A program made the position numbers and the translations under genes. 64,000 bases of DNA from Aeromonas veronii. Lineage in GTDB: Bacteria; Pseudomonadota; Gammaproteobacteria; Enterobacterales; Aeromonadaceae. Under the pieces are notes generated by a model, which was not told where the DNA came from, did not search any database, and saw only the letters and a program-made list of their open reading frames with translations. This document shows positions 1-9,549 of this stretch, piece after piece; positions within the stretch are counted from its first letter, which is position 1, and every line of letters begins with the position of its first letter. The stretch covers positions 2,409,501 through 2,473,500 of the forward strand of contig NZ_CP157875.1 of assembly GCF_040215105.1 (NCBI RefSeq). The letters are read 5' to 3'.

Positions 1-1588
1 AGCCGAAGTCAAGCAGGGCGCCGTCCAGCACCTCCACCGGTTCCCCTTCCAGCACCAGCCGGGCCGCCTCGTTCATGTAGGGCGCGAGGATGCGGTTCAC
101 GTAGAAACCGGCCTCGTCCTTGACCACGATGGGCGTCTTGCCCTGGGCGCGGGCGAAGGCCAGGGTAGTAGCCACCGTCTCCGGGCTGGTACCGGCGTGG
201 GGGATGATCTCGGCCAGCGGCATCTTGTCCACCGGGCTGAAGTAGTGCAGGCCCACCACACGCTCCGGATGGGCGGCGTTGGCCGCAATCTGGTGGATGG
301 GCAGGGAGGAGGTATTGGAGGCAAACACGGTCTGCTCGCCGCATTCCCGCTCCACGTCCTGCACCATCTGATGCTTCAAGGCGAGATCTTCAAACACCGC
401 CTCCACCACCATGTCGACCCGGTGGAAGCCCGAATAATCCAGGGTGCCGGACAGCATATTCATCTGCTTTTCCAGATCGCTTCGCAAGATCTGACGACGT
501 TTTAGCTTCTTGGACAGCAGATCGTAGCTGTAACGCATGGCATTGCCGATGCCTGCACTATTCACGTCCTTGATCCGCACCGGCACCCCGGCCTTGGTGG
601 CGGTAACAAACGCGATACCGCCCCCCATCAGGCCTCCACCGAGCACGGCAGCCTGGCTGACCTTGCGCGGTGCAGCCCCCTGGTAGGCCACCTCCTTCTT
701 CATCTCGGTGGTGGCGAAGAAAAGGGAGCGCAAAGAGGCAGATTCAGGCGTCATCACCAGCTCGCCGAAGTGGCGAGCCTCAGCGGTGAGGCCGGCCTGC
801 ATCCCCTCCTCCACACCGATACGCACCACCTCGAGGATCCGCTCGGGCGCCGGATAGTTGCCACGGGTCTTGCTCATCACCCCCTTGCGGGCTTGATCGA
901 ACAACACCTTGCGACCCAGGGCGTTGGTTTCCAGCAACTTGCCCTGCAGATCCCGTTTGAGGGCATGGCGCGGCTTGCCCTTCTTGGCCAGTTTGACGGC
1001 GGCCTCCAGCAGGATGGACGGGGGTACCACATCATCCACCAGGCCGAGCTTCTTGGCCTGCTTGGCGCGCACCTGCTTGCCGGTCAGGATGAGATCCAGT
1101 GCCTTGGCCACCCCGATGAGGCGTGGCAGGCGCTGGGTACCGCCGGAGCCCGGCAGCAGACCGAGCTGCACTTCCGGCAGGCCCAGCACCGTCTTGCCGT
1201 GATCCGTGATGACCCGGCCGTGGCAGGCCAGCGCCAGCTCCAGTCCGCCGCCGAGGCAGGGGCCGTGAATGGCGGCGATCACCGGGATGCCGAGGGCCTC
1301 GATCTCGGCGAACACCTGCTGCCCTTCCCGGGCCAGCTGCTGGGCGTCGCTCGCGCTGGTGCAGGCCGCCAGCATGCTGATGTCGGCTCCCGCGATGAAG
1401 GAGTCCTTCTTGCCGGAGACCACCACCAGGCCGATCAGATCCTTGTTCGCCTTCACCTCGGCCAACAAGTCCCGGATCTCGCCCGCAAATGAGGCCTTGA
1501 GGGTATTCATGCTCTCGCCGGGCACATCCATGGTCAGGATGCCGATGCCGTCCTTGCGAACGGCCAGCGCGAAGGTATTGGTACTCAT
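1..1588 (-). CDS. fadJ: Fatty acid oxidation complex alpha subunit FadJ (3' end outside window)
   Basis: Bifunctional enoyl-CoA hydratase and 3-hydroxyacyl-CoA dehydrogenase of beta-oxidation, acting with FadI. The N-terminal crotonase domain shows [13 protein letters not shown] and [15 protein letters not shown], which hold the two catalytic glutamates. The dehydrogenase domain follows with the nucleotide-binding GGGLMGGG and the catalytic-His stretch [12 protein letters not shown]. The last roughly 180 residues expected for the family lie left of position 1. I chose the ATG at 1588, which has GGAG at a good distance; an in-frame ATG at 1603 overlaps the fadI stop (TAATG) and is also possible. 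The order fadI-fadJ with close coupling is the known anaerobic-type fadIJ arrangement, which separates it from fadBA. Confidence 0.96.
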   Translation of the reverse strand, partial: MSTNTFALAVRKDGIGILTMDVPGESMNTLKASFAGEIRDLLAEVKANKDLIGLVVVSGKKDSFIAGADISMLAACTSASDAQQLAREGQQVFAEIEALGIPVIAAIHGPCLGGGLELALACHGRVITDHGKTVLGLPEVQLGLLPGSGGTQRLPRLIGVAKALDLILTGKQVRAKQAKKLGLVDDVVPPSILLEAAVKLAKKGKPRHALKRDLQGKLLETNALGRKVLFDQARKGVMSKTRGNYPAPERILEVVRIGVEEGMQAGLTAEARHFGELVMTPESASLRSLFFATTEMKKEVAYQGAAPRKVSQAAVLGGGLMGGGIAFVTATKAGVPVRIKDVNSAGIGNAMRYSYDLLSKKLKRRQILRSDLEKQMNMLSGTLDYSGFHRVDMVVEAVFEDLALKHQMVQDVERECGEQTVFASNTSSLPIHQIAANAAHPERVVGLHYFSPVDKMPLAEIIPHAGTSPETVATTLAFARAQGKTPIVVKDEAGFYVNRILAPYMNEAARLVLEGEPVEVLDGALLDFG

Positions 1589-1602
1589 CTTGTTCGTCTC
1601 CA

Positions 1603-2913
1603 TTATTCCACCTCCAGCACCATGGCTGCCCCCAGTCCGCCCGCGGCGCAGGCGGTGTTGAGGGCAAGGCCCCCGCCCCGGCGGCGCAGTTCGTTGAGGG
1701 TCTGGGTGATCATGCGTGCCCCGGTCGCGGCGAAGGGATGGCCATAGGCCAGGGAGCCGCCGAGCACGTTGAACTTGTCCATGTCCACCTCGCCAATGGC
1801 ACTGTCACGACCCAGCTTGTCCCGGGCGAACTCGGCGCTGGCAAACATCTTGAGGTTGGCCAGGGTCTGGGCGGCGAACGCCTCGTGCATGTCGATCAGG
1901 GTCAGATCGCCGAGGGTGATGCCGGCGCGGTCCAGTGCCAGCGGGGTGGCGTAGGAGGGGCCCATCAGCATGTCCTGCCACACATTGATGGCGGAGAAGG
2001 CGAAGCTGCGGATATAACCGAGCGGCTCCAGCCCCAGCTCCTTCGCCCGTCCCTCGCGCATCAGAAGCACGGCGGCGGCGCCATCGGTGAGCGGGGTGGC
2101 GTTGGCGGCGGTGACGGAGCCATGCAGCCGGTCGAATACGGGTTTGAGCTTGGCGTAGCTTGCCAGGTCAGAACTCTCGCGGATGTTGTTGTCCCGCTCA
2201 AGGGGCGACTTGTAGGGGGGCACGTGGGCGGTGAACACCTCGTCGCTCAATTTGCCCTCGGCCCACGCCTGCGCCGCCAGGGTATGGGAGCGGTGCGCCA
2301 GGGCGTCCTGGGCTTCGCGGCTGATACCGTGACTCTTGGCCATCTGCTCGGCGGTCTGGCCCATGGAGAGACCGGTGGAATACTCGGCCACCGCCGGCGG
2401 CACCGGCATCAGATCCTTGATACGCAGCCTGCGCAGGATATTGAAACGTTGCTGGAGGTTTCGGGCCTTGTTCAAGTCCACCAAGGCGCGCGCCAGGGTC
2501 TTGCTCACCCCGATGGGCAGCACGGAGGAGGAGTCGGCGCCGCCGGCGATGGCAATGTCGACGCTGCCGGCCACGATGGACTCGGCCACGTTGGCCACCG
2601 CCTGGAAACTGGTGGCGCAGGCGCGCGACACGCTATAGGCATCGGTACTGACGCTCATGCCGGTGCCGAGCACGATCTCGCGGGCGATGTTCGGCGCCTC
2701 CGGCATCTGCACTACCTGGCCGAATACCAGCTGATCGATGAGCATGGGATCGAGGTCGGTACGGGCGAGCAGCTCGCTCACCACCAGCTTGCCGAGATCC
2801 ACCGCAGGCACCCCGTGAAAGGCGGTTGCCTGCTTGGCAAAGGGGGTGCGCAGACCCGCCACGACGGCAATCCGTTCGCCCTGGCGCGTCGTCAGTTTCA
2901 ATGGCTGTTTCAT
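1603..2913 (-). CDS. fadI: 3-ketoacyl-CoA thiolase FadI
   Basis: Thiolase that cleaves 3-ketoacyl-CoA to acetyl-CoA and a shortened acyl-CoA; the beta subunit partner of FadJ. The protein is 436 residues, the same length as E. coli FadI. Visible thiolase marks are the nucleophile region [10 protein letters not shown], the histidine motif [16 protein letters not shown] and the C-terminal cysteine motif [13 protein letters not shown]. The ATG at 2913 is preferred over longer in-frame extensions because the protein then begins exactly where the family does ([20 protein letters not shown]). A FadR-like palindrome sits about 25 bases upstream. The gene is co-transcribed with fadJ, which starts at or near its stop. 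Confidence 0.96.
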   Translation of the reverse strand: MKQPLKLTTRQGERIAVVAGLRTPFAKQATAFHGVPAVDLGKLVVSELLARTDLDPMLIDQLVFGQVVQMPEAPNIAREIVLGTGMSVSTDAYSVSRACATSFQAVANVAESIVAGSVDIAIAGGADSSSVLPIGVSKTLARALVDLNKARNLQQRFNILRRLRIKDLMPVPPAVAEYSTGLSMGQTAEQMAKSHGISREAQDALAHRSHTLAAQAWAEGKLSDEVFTAHVPPYKSPLERDNNIRESSDLASYAKLKPVFDRLHGSVTAANATPLTDGAAAVLLMREGRAKELGLEPLGYIRSFAFSAINVWQDMLMGPSYATPLALDRAGITLGDLTLIDMHEAFAAQTLANLKMFASAEFARDKLGRDSAIGEVDMDKFNVLGGSLAYGHPFAATGARMITQTLNELRRRGGGLALNTACAAGGLGAAMVLEVE

Positions 2914-2937
2914 CCTGGCTCCTTGGGTTGAAGGGTA

Positions 2938-2950
2938 GAGGTCTGACCTC
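2938..2950 (-). promoter_or_regulatory. Candidate FadR operator upstream of fadI
   Basis: The 13 bases GAGGTC-T-GACCTC form a perfect palindrome with the core GGTCNGACC, which is the core of the known enterobacterial FadR operator. It lies 25 bases upstream of the fadI start, where binding would block transcription or initiation. Assignment is by resemblance only; fadR itself is not in this window. Confidence 0.6.
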
Positions 2951-3095
2951 ATTGCGCCACATCTTAACAATCCAATCACAACTTTCATACGCCTGATTGA
3001 AACTAAATTGTCGCCATCTCGGCCCCCTCCCTCGCCCTCGTCGGGCATCTGGGGTATAAAAAGAGCAACTTCTATTAAAACAACGGCTTCATCTC

Positions 3096-4046
3096 ATGAC
3101 AGCGACCGGGTTCAGACAACTAAGCGACTATCTTGGCAGCCAGATCCTGGGTCAGGGCCCCCTCATCGAGGGGCTCCTGATCGCCCTGTTATGTGAAGGA
3201 CATGTGTTGATCGAAGGCGCCCCTGGCCTTGCCAAGACCCGGGCCGTCAAGGCGCTGGCCGGCGCCGTGGAGGGACGCTTTGCCCGCATCCAGTTCACCC
3301 CGGATTTGTTGCCCGCCGATCTCACCGGCAGCGAGGTGTTTCACCCCCAGGATGCGAGCTTCGTGTTCCAGCCCGGCCCCCTGTTCAACCATCTGGTGCT
3401 GGCAGACGAGATCAACCGGGCGCCCGCCAAGGTGCAATCCGCCCTGCTGGAGGCCATGGCGGAGCACCAGATCACGGTTGGCAAGAAGAGCTGGCGCCTG
3501 CCGCCACTCTTCATGGTGGCGGCCACGCAAAATCCGATAGAACAGGAAGGCACCTACCCCCTGCCGGAAGCCCAGCTCGATCGCTTCTTGCTCAAACTCA
3601 TGGTGGAGTACCCGAGCCCCGCCGTGGAGCTCGCCATCTTGCAGCTCAATGCCCGGGGCGAGCAGGTCGCCTCCCCGCCCCTGACCCTGAGTCAGGCCGA
3701 TCTGCAACGCGCCCGCACCGAGGTGTTGAATGTTCAGATGCAGGGGCGCCTCGAGCACTACCTGGTGCAGCTGGTCTGCGCCACCCGCCCAGGCAGCGGG
3801 CTCTGCCCCGAGCTCGCCCCCCTCATCACGGTCGGCGCCAGCCCCAGGGCCAGCATTGGTCTCGCTCGGGCTGCCCGGGCGCGGGCCTGGCTCGCCGGGC
3901 GCGACTTCGTGCTGCCGGAGGATATCCAGCAGCTCGCCCCCGCCGTGCTGCGCCATCGCCTCATCCCGAGTTATCAGGCGCTGGCCGACAACCTCGACAA
4001 CGAGGCGCTGATCGCACTCCTGCTGGACACCATACCGTGCCCCTGA
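3096..4046 (+). CDS. MoxR-family AAA+ ATPase
   Basis: AAA+ ATPase of the MoxR type, thought to act as a chaperone for assembly or activation of partner complexes containing VWA proteins. The 316-residue protein shows Walker A GAPGLAKT (residues about 44-51), Walker B/sensor text LADEINRAP, and the MoxR-typical ATQNPIEQEGTYPLPEAQLDRF. It is the first gene of a six-gene operon; the next gene begins 40 bases after its stop. Start at 3096 is the first ATG after a TATAAAA/TATTAAA-rich leader. The function of this particular system is inferred from gene order only. Confidence 0.93.
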   Translation: MTATGFRQLSDYLGSQILGQGPLIEGLLIALLCEGHVLIEGAPGLAKTRAVKALAGAVEGRFARIQFTPDLLPADLTGSEVFHPQDASFVFQPGPLFNHLVLADEINRAPAKVQSALLEAMAEHQITVGKKSWRLPPLFMVAATQNPIEQEGTYPLPEAQLDRFLLKLMVEYPSPAVELAILQLNARGEQVASPPLTLSQADLQRARTEVLNVQMQGRLEHYLVQLVCATRPGSGLCPELAPLITVGASPRASIGLARAARARAWLAGRDFVLPEDIQQLAPAVLRHRLIPSYQALADNLDNEALIALLLDTIPCP

Positions 4047-4086
4047 GCCCCGCTCTCACACCGGATCATCGACAAGGGGGGCGCAC

Positions 4087-4983
4087 ATGTCCCTGATCGC
4101 CGATACCGATCCCCGCCAGCATCCGGATATCGCCCTGCCGCTGGATCGCTTGCTGGCCATCCGGCTCTGGGCAAGAACGGGCCCCCGGGCCCGCGTCCAT
4201 CAGGCGAAGCAGGGCCGGATCGGGCGGATGCCGGGCTTGAGTTTTCGCGAACTGCGCGCCTATCAGGCGGGGGACGAGGTGCGCCACATCGATTGGCGGG
4301 TGACCGCCCGCCTCGGCCGCCCCTATACCCGTCTCTATGGGGAGGAGCAGGAGCAGGCTCACTGGCTGCTGCTGGATCTCTCCCCGGCCATGTACTTCGG
4401 CTCGGGGCCACAGCTCAAAGCCCGCCTGGGTTGCGAGCTCGCCGCCGCCCTGCTCTGGCAGGGGGAAAAACAGGCCAACACCCTGATCTGCCAGGGTGCG
4501 CAGAGCCAGATCACCGTCCAGCGCGGCTCGCTCCTGCCCCTGCTGCAAACCCTCTGCCACCAGTACGCGCTGGGGCTGGATCGCGCGCCCTGCCCCCAGT
4601 CCCTCGCCCAGACCCTCGCCAGACAAACCCTGCCCCAGGGGGCCAGACTCACCCTCATCGGGGATCACAAACCCTGCGATCCCGCCCTGCGCCAGCAGTT
4701 GCAGCGCCTTGGCCAGAGACATGACATTCACTACTGGCAGATCCGGGATCCCCTGGAGGCGACCCTGCCAGAGGCGGGACGGTTGGCGGTGCAGACAGGC
4801 AGACATAGCGGCTGGCTCGATGGAAACAGCGTATCTTTCAGGTTGAAATACCAAGCGGCAGCAGAAGGTATCGCAGAGTCAGGACAACAGCAGTTGTTAC
4901 CTCTGGTGCAGCGCCTCTATCGTCTCGACAACGGCAAACCCCTGCAGCGCCAGTGGCAGGAGGGTGGATGCCGTCTGATCTGA
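4087..4983 (+). CDS. DUF58 domain protein of the MoxR/Bat operon
   Basis: Family usually encoded next to MoxR ATPases, presumed partner; biochemical role unknown. The 298-residue protein carries the DUF58 core AYQAGDEVRHIDWRVTARLG followed by YTRLYGEEQEQ, and an N-terminal RIGRMPGLSFRELR. No signal peptide or clear membrane segment is visible, so it is probably cytoplasmic or peripheral. It overlaps the next gene (DUF4381) by 16 bases, which supports translational coupling. Confidence 0.9.
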   Translation: MSLIADTDPRQHPDIALPLDRLLAIRLWARTGPRARVHQAKQGRIGRMPGLSFRELRAYQAGDEVRHIDWRVTARLGRPYTRLYGEEQEQAHWLLLDLSPAMYFGSGPQLKARLGCELAAALLWQGEKQANTLICQGAQSQITVQRGSLLPLLQTLCHQYALGLDRAPCPQSLAQTLARQTLPQGARLTLIGDHKPCDPALRQQLQRLGQRHDIHYWQIRDPLEATLPEAGRLAVQTGRHSGWLDGNSVSFRLKYQAAAEGIAESGQQQLLPLVQRLYRLDNGKPLQRQWQEGGCRLI

Positions 4984-5501
4984 TTGCCCCCGAGGGTTCC
5001 CCCTCCAGCGCGCCCACGGAGCGACTCGCCGAGATCCAGGCCCAGCTGCGGGACATCCATCCCGGGGCCGCCCTGACCAGCCCTGCGGATCCCCGCCTGC
5101 CGGCGCTCGGCTGGTTGGTGATCATCCTGCTGGCCATCTGCCTGATCACGCTACTTGGCAAGACGAGCTGGCACCAGCGCCGCTGGGCTCGCCAGCTGAC
5201 ATGGCAGGGCCCGGACCTCGTCCCCCGCCTGCAAACCACCCTGCGAGCGGCAGCCCTGGCCCGCTGGCCCGAGGCACGGACCCTGCAGGGGGACGCCTGG
5301 CTCCGCTGGCTGGATGAGCGGGGAGGCAGCCACTTCCATGCCTTCGCCAGGGAGTGGCCACTGTGGCTCTATGGTCAGGGGGAGCCCGACGCAGAGCAGC
5401 GTGCCCAACTGCGCCGCGCTTACCTGCGCTGGGGTCGGCGCTGCGTCAGTGCGCCCCGGATCCCCTTCCTGGCGCGCGCCCCTCGCAGGCGGGCCCCATG
5501 A
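4968..5501 (+). CDS. DUF4381-like membrane protein of the Bat operon
   Basis: Small membrane protein of 177 residues with one strong transmembrane segment near residues 40-60 (ALGWLVIILLAICLITLLG) followed by a basic, mostly alpha-helical cytoplasmic part with several tryptophans. This layout and its place between DUF58 and a VWA gene match DUF4381, a standard member of these operons. ATG at 4968 is preferred because AGGAGGG lies just upstream; a GTG at 4953 would add five residues. Ends with an ATGA overlap with the next gene. Confidence 0.8.
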   Translation: MPSDLIAPEGSPSSAPTERLAEIQAQLRDIHPGAALTSPADPRLPALGWLVIILLAICLITLLGKTSWHQRRWARQLTWQGPDLVPRLQTTLRAAALARWPEARTLQGDAWLRWLDERGGSHFHAFAREWPLWLYGQGEPDAEQRAQLRRAYLRWGRRCVSAPRIPFLARAPRRRAP

Positions 5502-6466
5502 TCCTCGCCTGGCCCTGGTTCGCCCTCGCCCTGGTGCTGCCCTTGCTGGTGCGCTTCGGGTTGCCGCCGCTGCTCCCCGGCCGGCGCGGCCTTTCCCACG
5601 ACGGTTTTCCCCTGCTGCAACCCCAGGCGGGACAACCCCTCTGGCGCATGACCCTGTGCTGGTGCGCCCTGGTGCTGGCCCTGTGCCGCCCCCAGTGGCA
5701 GGAGGAGCCCCTCGTCCATTACCAGACCAGCCGGGATCTCATCCTGGCGGTGGATCTCTCGGACAGCATGCGCACCCAGGACATGCTCGACGACGGTGAG
5801 CAGCGCGATAGGCTCAGTGCCGTGAAGACGCAGATCCAGGCCCTCATCCGCAGCCGGGAAGGGGATCGCATCGCCCTGGTGGTGTTTGCGGATCACGCTT
5901 ATCTGCTCTCCCCCCTGACCCAGGATACCCAGGCTCTGCTGACCCTCTCCCGGGAGCTCGACTTTGATCTGGTGGGGCGTACCACCGCCCTCGGGGAGGC
6001 CATACAGCTGGCCCGCCAGCATGCCGAACCCGGCCGCTCCACCGCCCTCATACTGGTGACCGATGGCCGCAACACCGCAGGCAATGCGGATCCCCTGACC
6101 GAGGCCAGGCACGCCAGCGCCGCGCACATTCGCCTCTACACCCTGGGGGTGGGGGCCGATCCCGGCACCTTCGCCGATGTCCAGTCCCCGGGGAGCCAGG
6201 ATCCCAGCGCAGAGCTGGATGAGCCCCTGCTGAGGCAGTTGGCCGAACTCGGCCATGGCCGCTATTTTCGGGCCCGCTCCCAGAGCGATCTTTCGGACAT
6301 CAACCAGGCCATCGACAGCCTGGAGCCCATCACTCGCCCCCGCCTTCTCTATCGCCCGAACCTGGAGCTCTATCCCTGGCCGCTGGCGCTGGCCCTGTTG
6401 ATGCTGATGTGGCCTGCTCGCCTTCGCTGGCCCTCGCGACAGTCACGGGGCGTCGCCCATGACTAG
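5498..6466 (+). CDS. VWA domain membrane protein (BatA-like)
   Basis: Membrane-anchored von Willebrand factor A protein of 322 residues. Hydrophobic segments lie at residues about 3-22 and 50-65, then the VWA domain with a complete metal-ion-dependent adhesion site DxSxS (D86, S88, S90), the later threonine in GRTTALGEA and the aspartate in LVTDGRN. A last hydrophobic segment near the C-terminus (YPWPLALALLMLMW) completes the BatA/BatB topology. The start ATG at 5498 overlaps the previous stop by four bases; longer upstream in-frame extension is shadow. Expected to work with the MoxR ATPase and the second VWA protein. Confidence 0.9.
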   Translation: MILAWPWFALALVLPLLVRFGLPPLLPGRRGLSHDGFPLLQPQAGQPLWRMTLCWCALVLALCRPQWQEEPLVHYQTSRDLILAVDLSDSMRTQDMLDDGEQRDRLSAVKTQIQALIRSREGDRIALVVFADHAYLLSPLTQDTQALLTLSRELDFDLVGRTTALGEAIQLARQHAEPGRSTALILVTDGRNTAGNADPLTEARHASAAHIRLYTLGVGADPGTFADVQSPGSQDPSAELDEPLLRQLAELGHGRYFRARSQSDLSDINQAIDSLEPITRPRLLYRPNLELYPWPLALALLMLMWPARLRWPSRQSRGVAHD

Positions 6467-6487
6467 CCAGATGAAAGGAGTACCGTG

Positions 6488-7966
6488 ATGGAGCTGATCC
6501 TGCTGCGCCCGCTCTGGCTGCTGGCACTGCTGCCCTGGCTCTGGCAGGGTTGGCGGCGTCGCCATCAGGCCGCGCTGCTCGCCCCCGCCATGGCGGCCTA
6601 TCTGCTGCCGCGGCAAGGCCGCTCTCGCCCCTGGCTCTGGCTGGCCTGTCTGCCGTTGATCCTGGCCCTCGCCGGCCCCGCCCTGCGCCAACAGAGCCAA
6701 CCGGTTACCCAGCCTGCCACCGACATCTGGCTGCTGGATCTCTCCGATTCCATGCTGGCCCAGGATCTGGCGCCGGATCGGGCGACCCGGGTTAGGTTGA
6801 TGCTGCAAGAGATGCTGGCCCAGAGTGGGCAGCACCCGGTCGCCCTCATTCTCTATGCCGCCGATGCCTACCTCGCCATGCCCCCGAGCCGCGACCATGA
6901 CGCCATCGCCCTGTTGCTGCCGGACCTTCGCCCATCCATCATGCCGCTGCAAGGCAGCGCCCCTGAGCGGGCCGTCGCCCTGGCGCTCGCCCAGATCCCC
7001 GCCGGCCAGCAGGCGCGGCTCCTGCTCATCACCGACGGGCTATCTCCCCGCCAAATGGATCACATCGCCGCCCAGTGGCCCTGCCAGGGCAGTCTCTTCT
7101 GCCATGACTCTGCCAGCCCCCGCCTCGATATCCTGCTGGCCAACGGGGGCCAGGCCACTCCCTTGCCCCCGGCCAGCGAACCCGGGCTGAACCTGCGTCT
7201 CGGGCGCGTCCTCCCTCCCCCCGATGTGGATGCCATGACCCGGCTTGCCAGCCAGCTCGGCGGCTCGCTGCAGTGGTTGCAGGCAGGCACGCCGCGCTTT
7301 GCGCCCCTGCCCATGACCCAGACCCCAACTGAGGGACAATCCCGGGATCTCGGCCCCTGGCTGCTGCTCCCCCTGCTGCCGCTGGCGCTGCTGGCCCGCG
7401 TCGGTTCGGCCTGGCTGCTCTTGCTGGGCCTGGGGCTGGGTATGACCAGCCCCCCCTCGCTGTACGCCAAACCGGCGCTCCCCACCGCCTCCCCGCCGCT
7501 GTCGATGCTGGAGGGAGAAGCCTGGCAGGCTTATCAGCACGGGGATTATCTGACTGCCACCCGTACCTTCGAGGATCCCATCTGGCAGGGCAATGCCTGG
7601 TACAGAGCGGGGGACTATGAGCGCGCGGCGAAGGCCTATGGCCGTGCCAGCAGCGCCACCGCCCACTACAACCGGGGTAATGCCCTGGTGCAGCTGGGCA
7701 ACCTCAGCGGCGCCGAACAAGCCTACCTGGCCGCCCTGGCGCTGGATCCCCACAATGAGGACGCGATCCACAATCTGGCCCTGCTGCGCCCCCAACCCTC
7801 CCAGGCAACTTCCCGTTCCCAGGCGGGTACTCCCGAGCAAACCCGGGAGCAGGATGCCATTCCGGAGCGCCCCCGCCCCCCTGCGCCCCCCGTCATCTTG
7901 CTGGAACAGCGGCTTCGAAAGGAGGCGCAGCGTCGTCCCCTGCTCAAGGTGGAGGAGCCCTGGTGA
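6488..7966 (+). CDS. VWA and TPR domain membrane protein (BatB/BatC-like fusion)
   Basis: The 492-residue protein starts with two hydrophobic segments (residues about 8-20 and 48-64), followed by a VWA domain with an intact DxSxS (D84, S86, S88). A third hydrophobic stretch (LLLPLLPLALLARVGSAWLL) leads to tetratricopeptide-like repeats (NAWYRAGDYERAAKAYGRA; YNRGNALVQLGNLSGAEQAY) and a proline-rich basic tail. This looks like a BatB VWA domain joined to a BatC TPR domain. AAGGAG is seven bases before ATG 6488; a GTG at 6485 is less well placed. It ends in a GTGA overlap with the next gene. Confidence 0.9.
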   Translation: MELILLRPLWLLALLPWLWQGWRRRHQAALLAPAMAAYLLPRQGRSRPWLWLACLPLILALAGPALRQQSQPVTQPATDIWLLDLSDSMLAQDLAPDRATRVRLMLQEMLAQSGQHPVALILYAADAYLAMPPSRDHDAIALLLPDLRPSIMPLQGSAPERAVALALAQIPAGQQARLLLITDGLSPRQMDHIAAQWPCQGSLFCHDSASPRLDILLANGGQATPLPPASEPGLNLRLGRVLPPPDVDAMTRLASQLGGSLQWLQAGTPRFAPLPMTQTPTEGQSRDLGPWLLLPLLPLALLARVGSAWLLLLGLGLGMTSPPSLYAKPALPTASPPLSMLEGEAWQAYQHGDYLTATRTFEDPIWQGNAWYRAGDYERAAKAYGRASSATAHYNRGNALVQLGNLSGAEQAYLAALALDPHNEDAIHNLALLRPQPSQATSRSQAGTPEQTREQDAIPERPRPPAPPVILLEQRLRKEAQRRPLLKVEEPW

Positions 7967-9510
7967 CAGTGCCAACCTTCCGCCTCTCATGGCACAGACC
8001 CGGCATCGGGCCCCTGTCCTCCTTCTTACGACTCGCCACGTTACTCGTTTTATTCGCCATGCCGGTGCAGGCCGCCCCTCCCCGGGCACAGTTGCTGCCA
8101 GGGCAGAGCGAGGGGAGCTGGCTGCTTGTCATCGAGGTCGATGGCGAGCGGGGCAGCGATGAGCTCAAGCTCACCCCGCTGCTGCGCCAGTTCGCCGTGG
8201 GCCGGGTCAGCATCAGCCGCGTCAGCACCCCGGTCACCCGCCTGACCCGCTGGCAGATCCCCCTGCACCGGGTCGCGAGTGACGCAAACCAGATCCCGCC
8301 TCTGACGGTGGGGGCCGAGCAAACCCCCGCGTTGCCGCTCACCAGTCGCCCGCCGCCGGACTCACAGGCAAGGCCCGCCGCCTCCCCCATTGAACTGATC
8401 GCCAGCGTCCCGCACCAGGGGCCGCTCTACCCCGGCCAGCCCTTCATCTATGAGCTCAGCCTCTGGCTGCCCGCCAACCTGGAGGCCCCCAATCTCGACG
8501 AACCGGTCGGTGAGGACTTCATCATTCGCCGCCTCGGCAACGATCAGTGGGAATCTCCCGCCAGTCCGGGCATGCCCGGCAGACTGACCCGCAAGTGGCT
8601 GCTGCAGGCCAAGGAGGCGGGGCTGCACCCTGTCGAGTCTCCCCGCTTCCAGGGACGCCTGCCCCAGTCATACGGTGGCAGCGAAGCCCTCTCCGCCAGG
8701 GCCGCCACCCGCCTCATCAAGATTGACAAGGCGCCGGTGGAACCGGTGGCCAGCAGCCTGGTGCTGACCGAGCAGTTCACTCCGGCGGCGGGCGCCCGGA
8801 CCGGCGAGCCGGTGATCCGCACCCTGACTCTGGTCATGGAGGGCGGGGATGGCAGCCGCATGAGGCTGCCGCCTCAGGCCCCCTTGCCAGCAGGCCTCAC
8901 GATGAGGCCAGATGGGGAGCAGCAGCAGGAGCGCTTCCTTGCCAAGGGGGCTCTGCGCAGTGAGCATCAATGGCGCCAGGCTCTGATTGCCGAGGCGCCC
9001 GGCCGCTATGTGCTGCCCGCCGTGGAGCTGCCCTGGTTCAATACCCTGAGCGGACGCATCGACCATGCAAGCCTGCCGCCCAGGACGCTGATATTCGAAG
9101 GCTCGATGGATGAGGAAGCAAGGCCCCCCCTCACGCCTGGTGGGGAGAGCCTGCTCTGGGTACTGGGGGCGCTGCTGCTGCGCGGCTTGTGCCAGCATGG
9201 GACGCGCTGGCTGGCATTCTGGCGCCTGCAAAGGGCGCTGGCCCGGCAAGAGCCGGACTCGGCCAGGTGGGCACTGCTCGGTTGGGGGGAACTGCGTTGG
9301 GGAAAAGCCTGCCTGCATCTGTCCAGCCTGCCCTGTCATCGGGATCCCGTCATCGCTCCCTTGCTCGATGCACTGGACAGGGCCTGTTTTGCCGACGTTT
9401 CCCGCACGCCGGTCCAGCTGCACTGGTCCGCGCTCGCCAAGGGATTGTGCACCAGAGAAACTTTTGCGATAGCCTATCTCCTCAGGAAACTGGCGTGTAT
9501 TCATGAGTGA
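7963..9510 (+). CDS. BatD-like exported protein
   Basis: Last gene of the MoxR/Bat operon, 515 residues, GTG start overlapping the previous stop by four bases. An N-terminal signal peptide is evident (LATLLVLFAMPVQAAPP, cleavage likely after AQAA-type sequence near residue 38). The body is beta-rich with repeated immunoglobulin-like stretches (SWLLVIEVDGERG; QPFIYELSLWLPA; GEPVIRTLTLVMEG), followed by a single transmembrane segment (LLWVLGALLLRGL, about residue 395) and a short cytoplasmic tail. This topology is that of BatD, whose large domain would be periplasmic. The molecular role is not known. Confidence 0.85.
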   Translation: MTVPTFRLSWHRPGIGPLSSFLRLATLLVLFAMPVQAAPPRAQLLPGQSEGSWLLVIEVDGERGSDELKLTPLLRQFAVGRVSISRVSTPVTRLTRWQIPLHRVASDANQIPPLTVGAEQTPALPLTSRPPPDSQARPAASPIELIASVPHQGPLYPGQPFIYELSLWLPANLEAPNLDEPVGEDFIIRRLGNDQWESPASPGMPGRLTRKWLLQAKEAGLHPVESPRFQGRLPQSYGGSEALSARAATRLIKIDKAPVEPVASSLVLTEQFTPAAGARTGEPVIRTLTLVMEGGDGSRMRLPPQAPLPAGLTMRPDGEQQQERFLAKGALRSEHQWRQALIAEAPGRYVLPAVELPWFNTLSGRIDHASLPPRTLIFEGSMDEEARPPLTPGGESLLWVLGALLLRGLCQHGTRWLAFWRLQRALARQEPDSARWALLGWGELRWGKACLHLSSLPCHRDPVIAPLLDALDRACFADVSRTPVQLHWSALAKGLCTRETFAIAYLLRKLACIHE

Positions 9511-9549
9511 ATGCACAGCAAGCCACCTCAGATAAAAGGAAGTCCAGCA

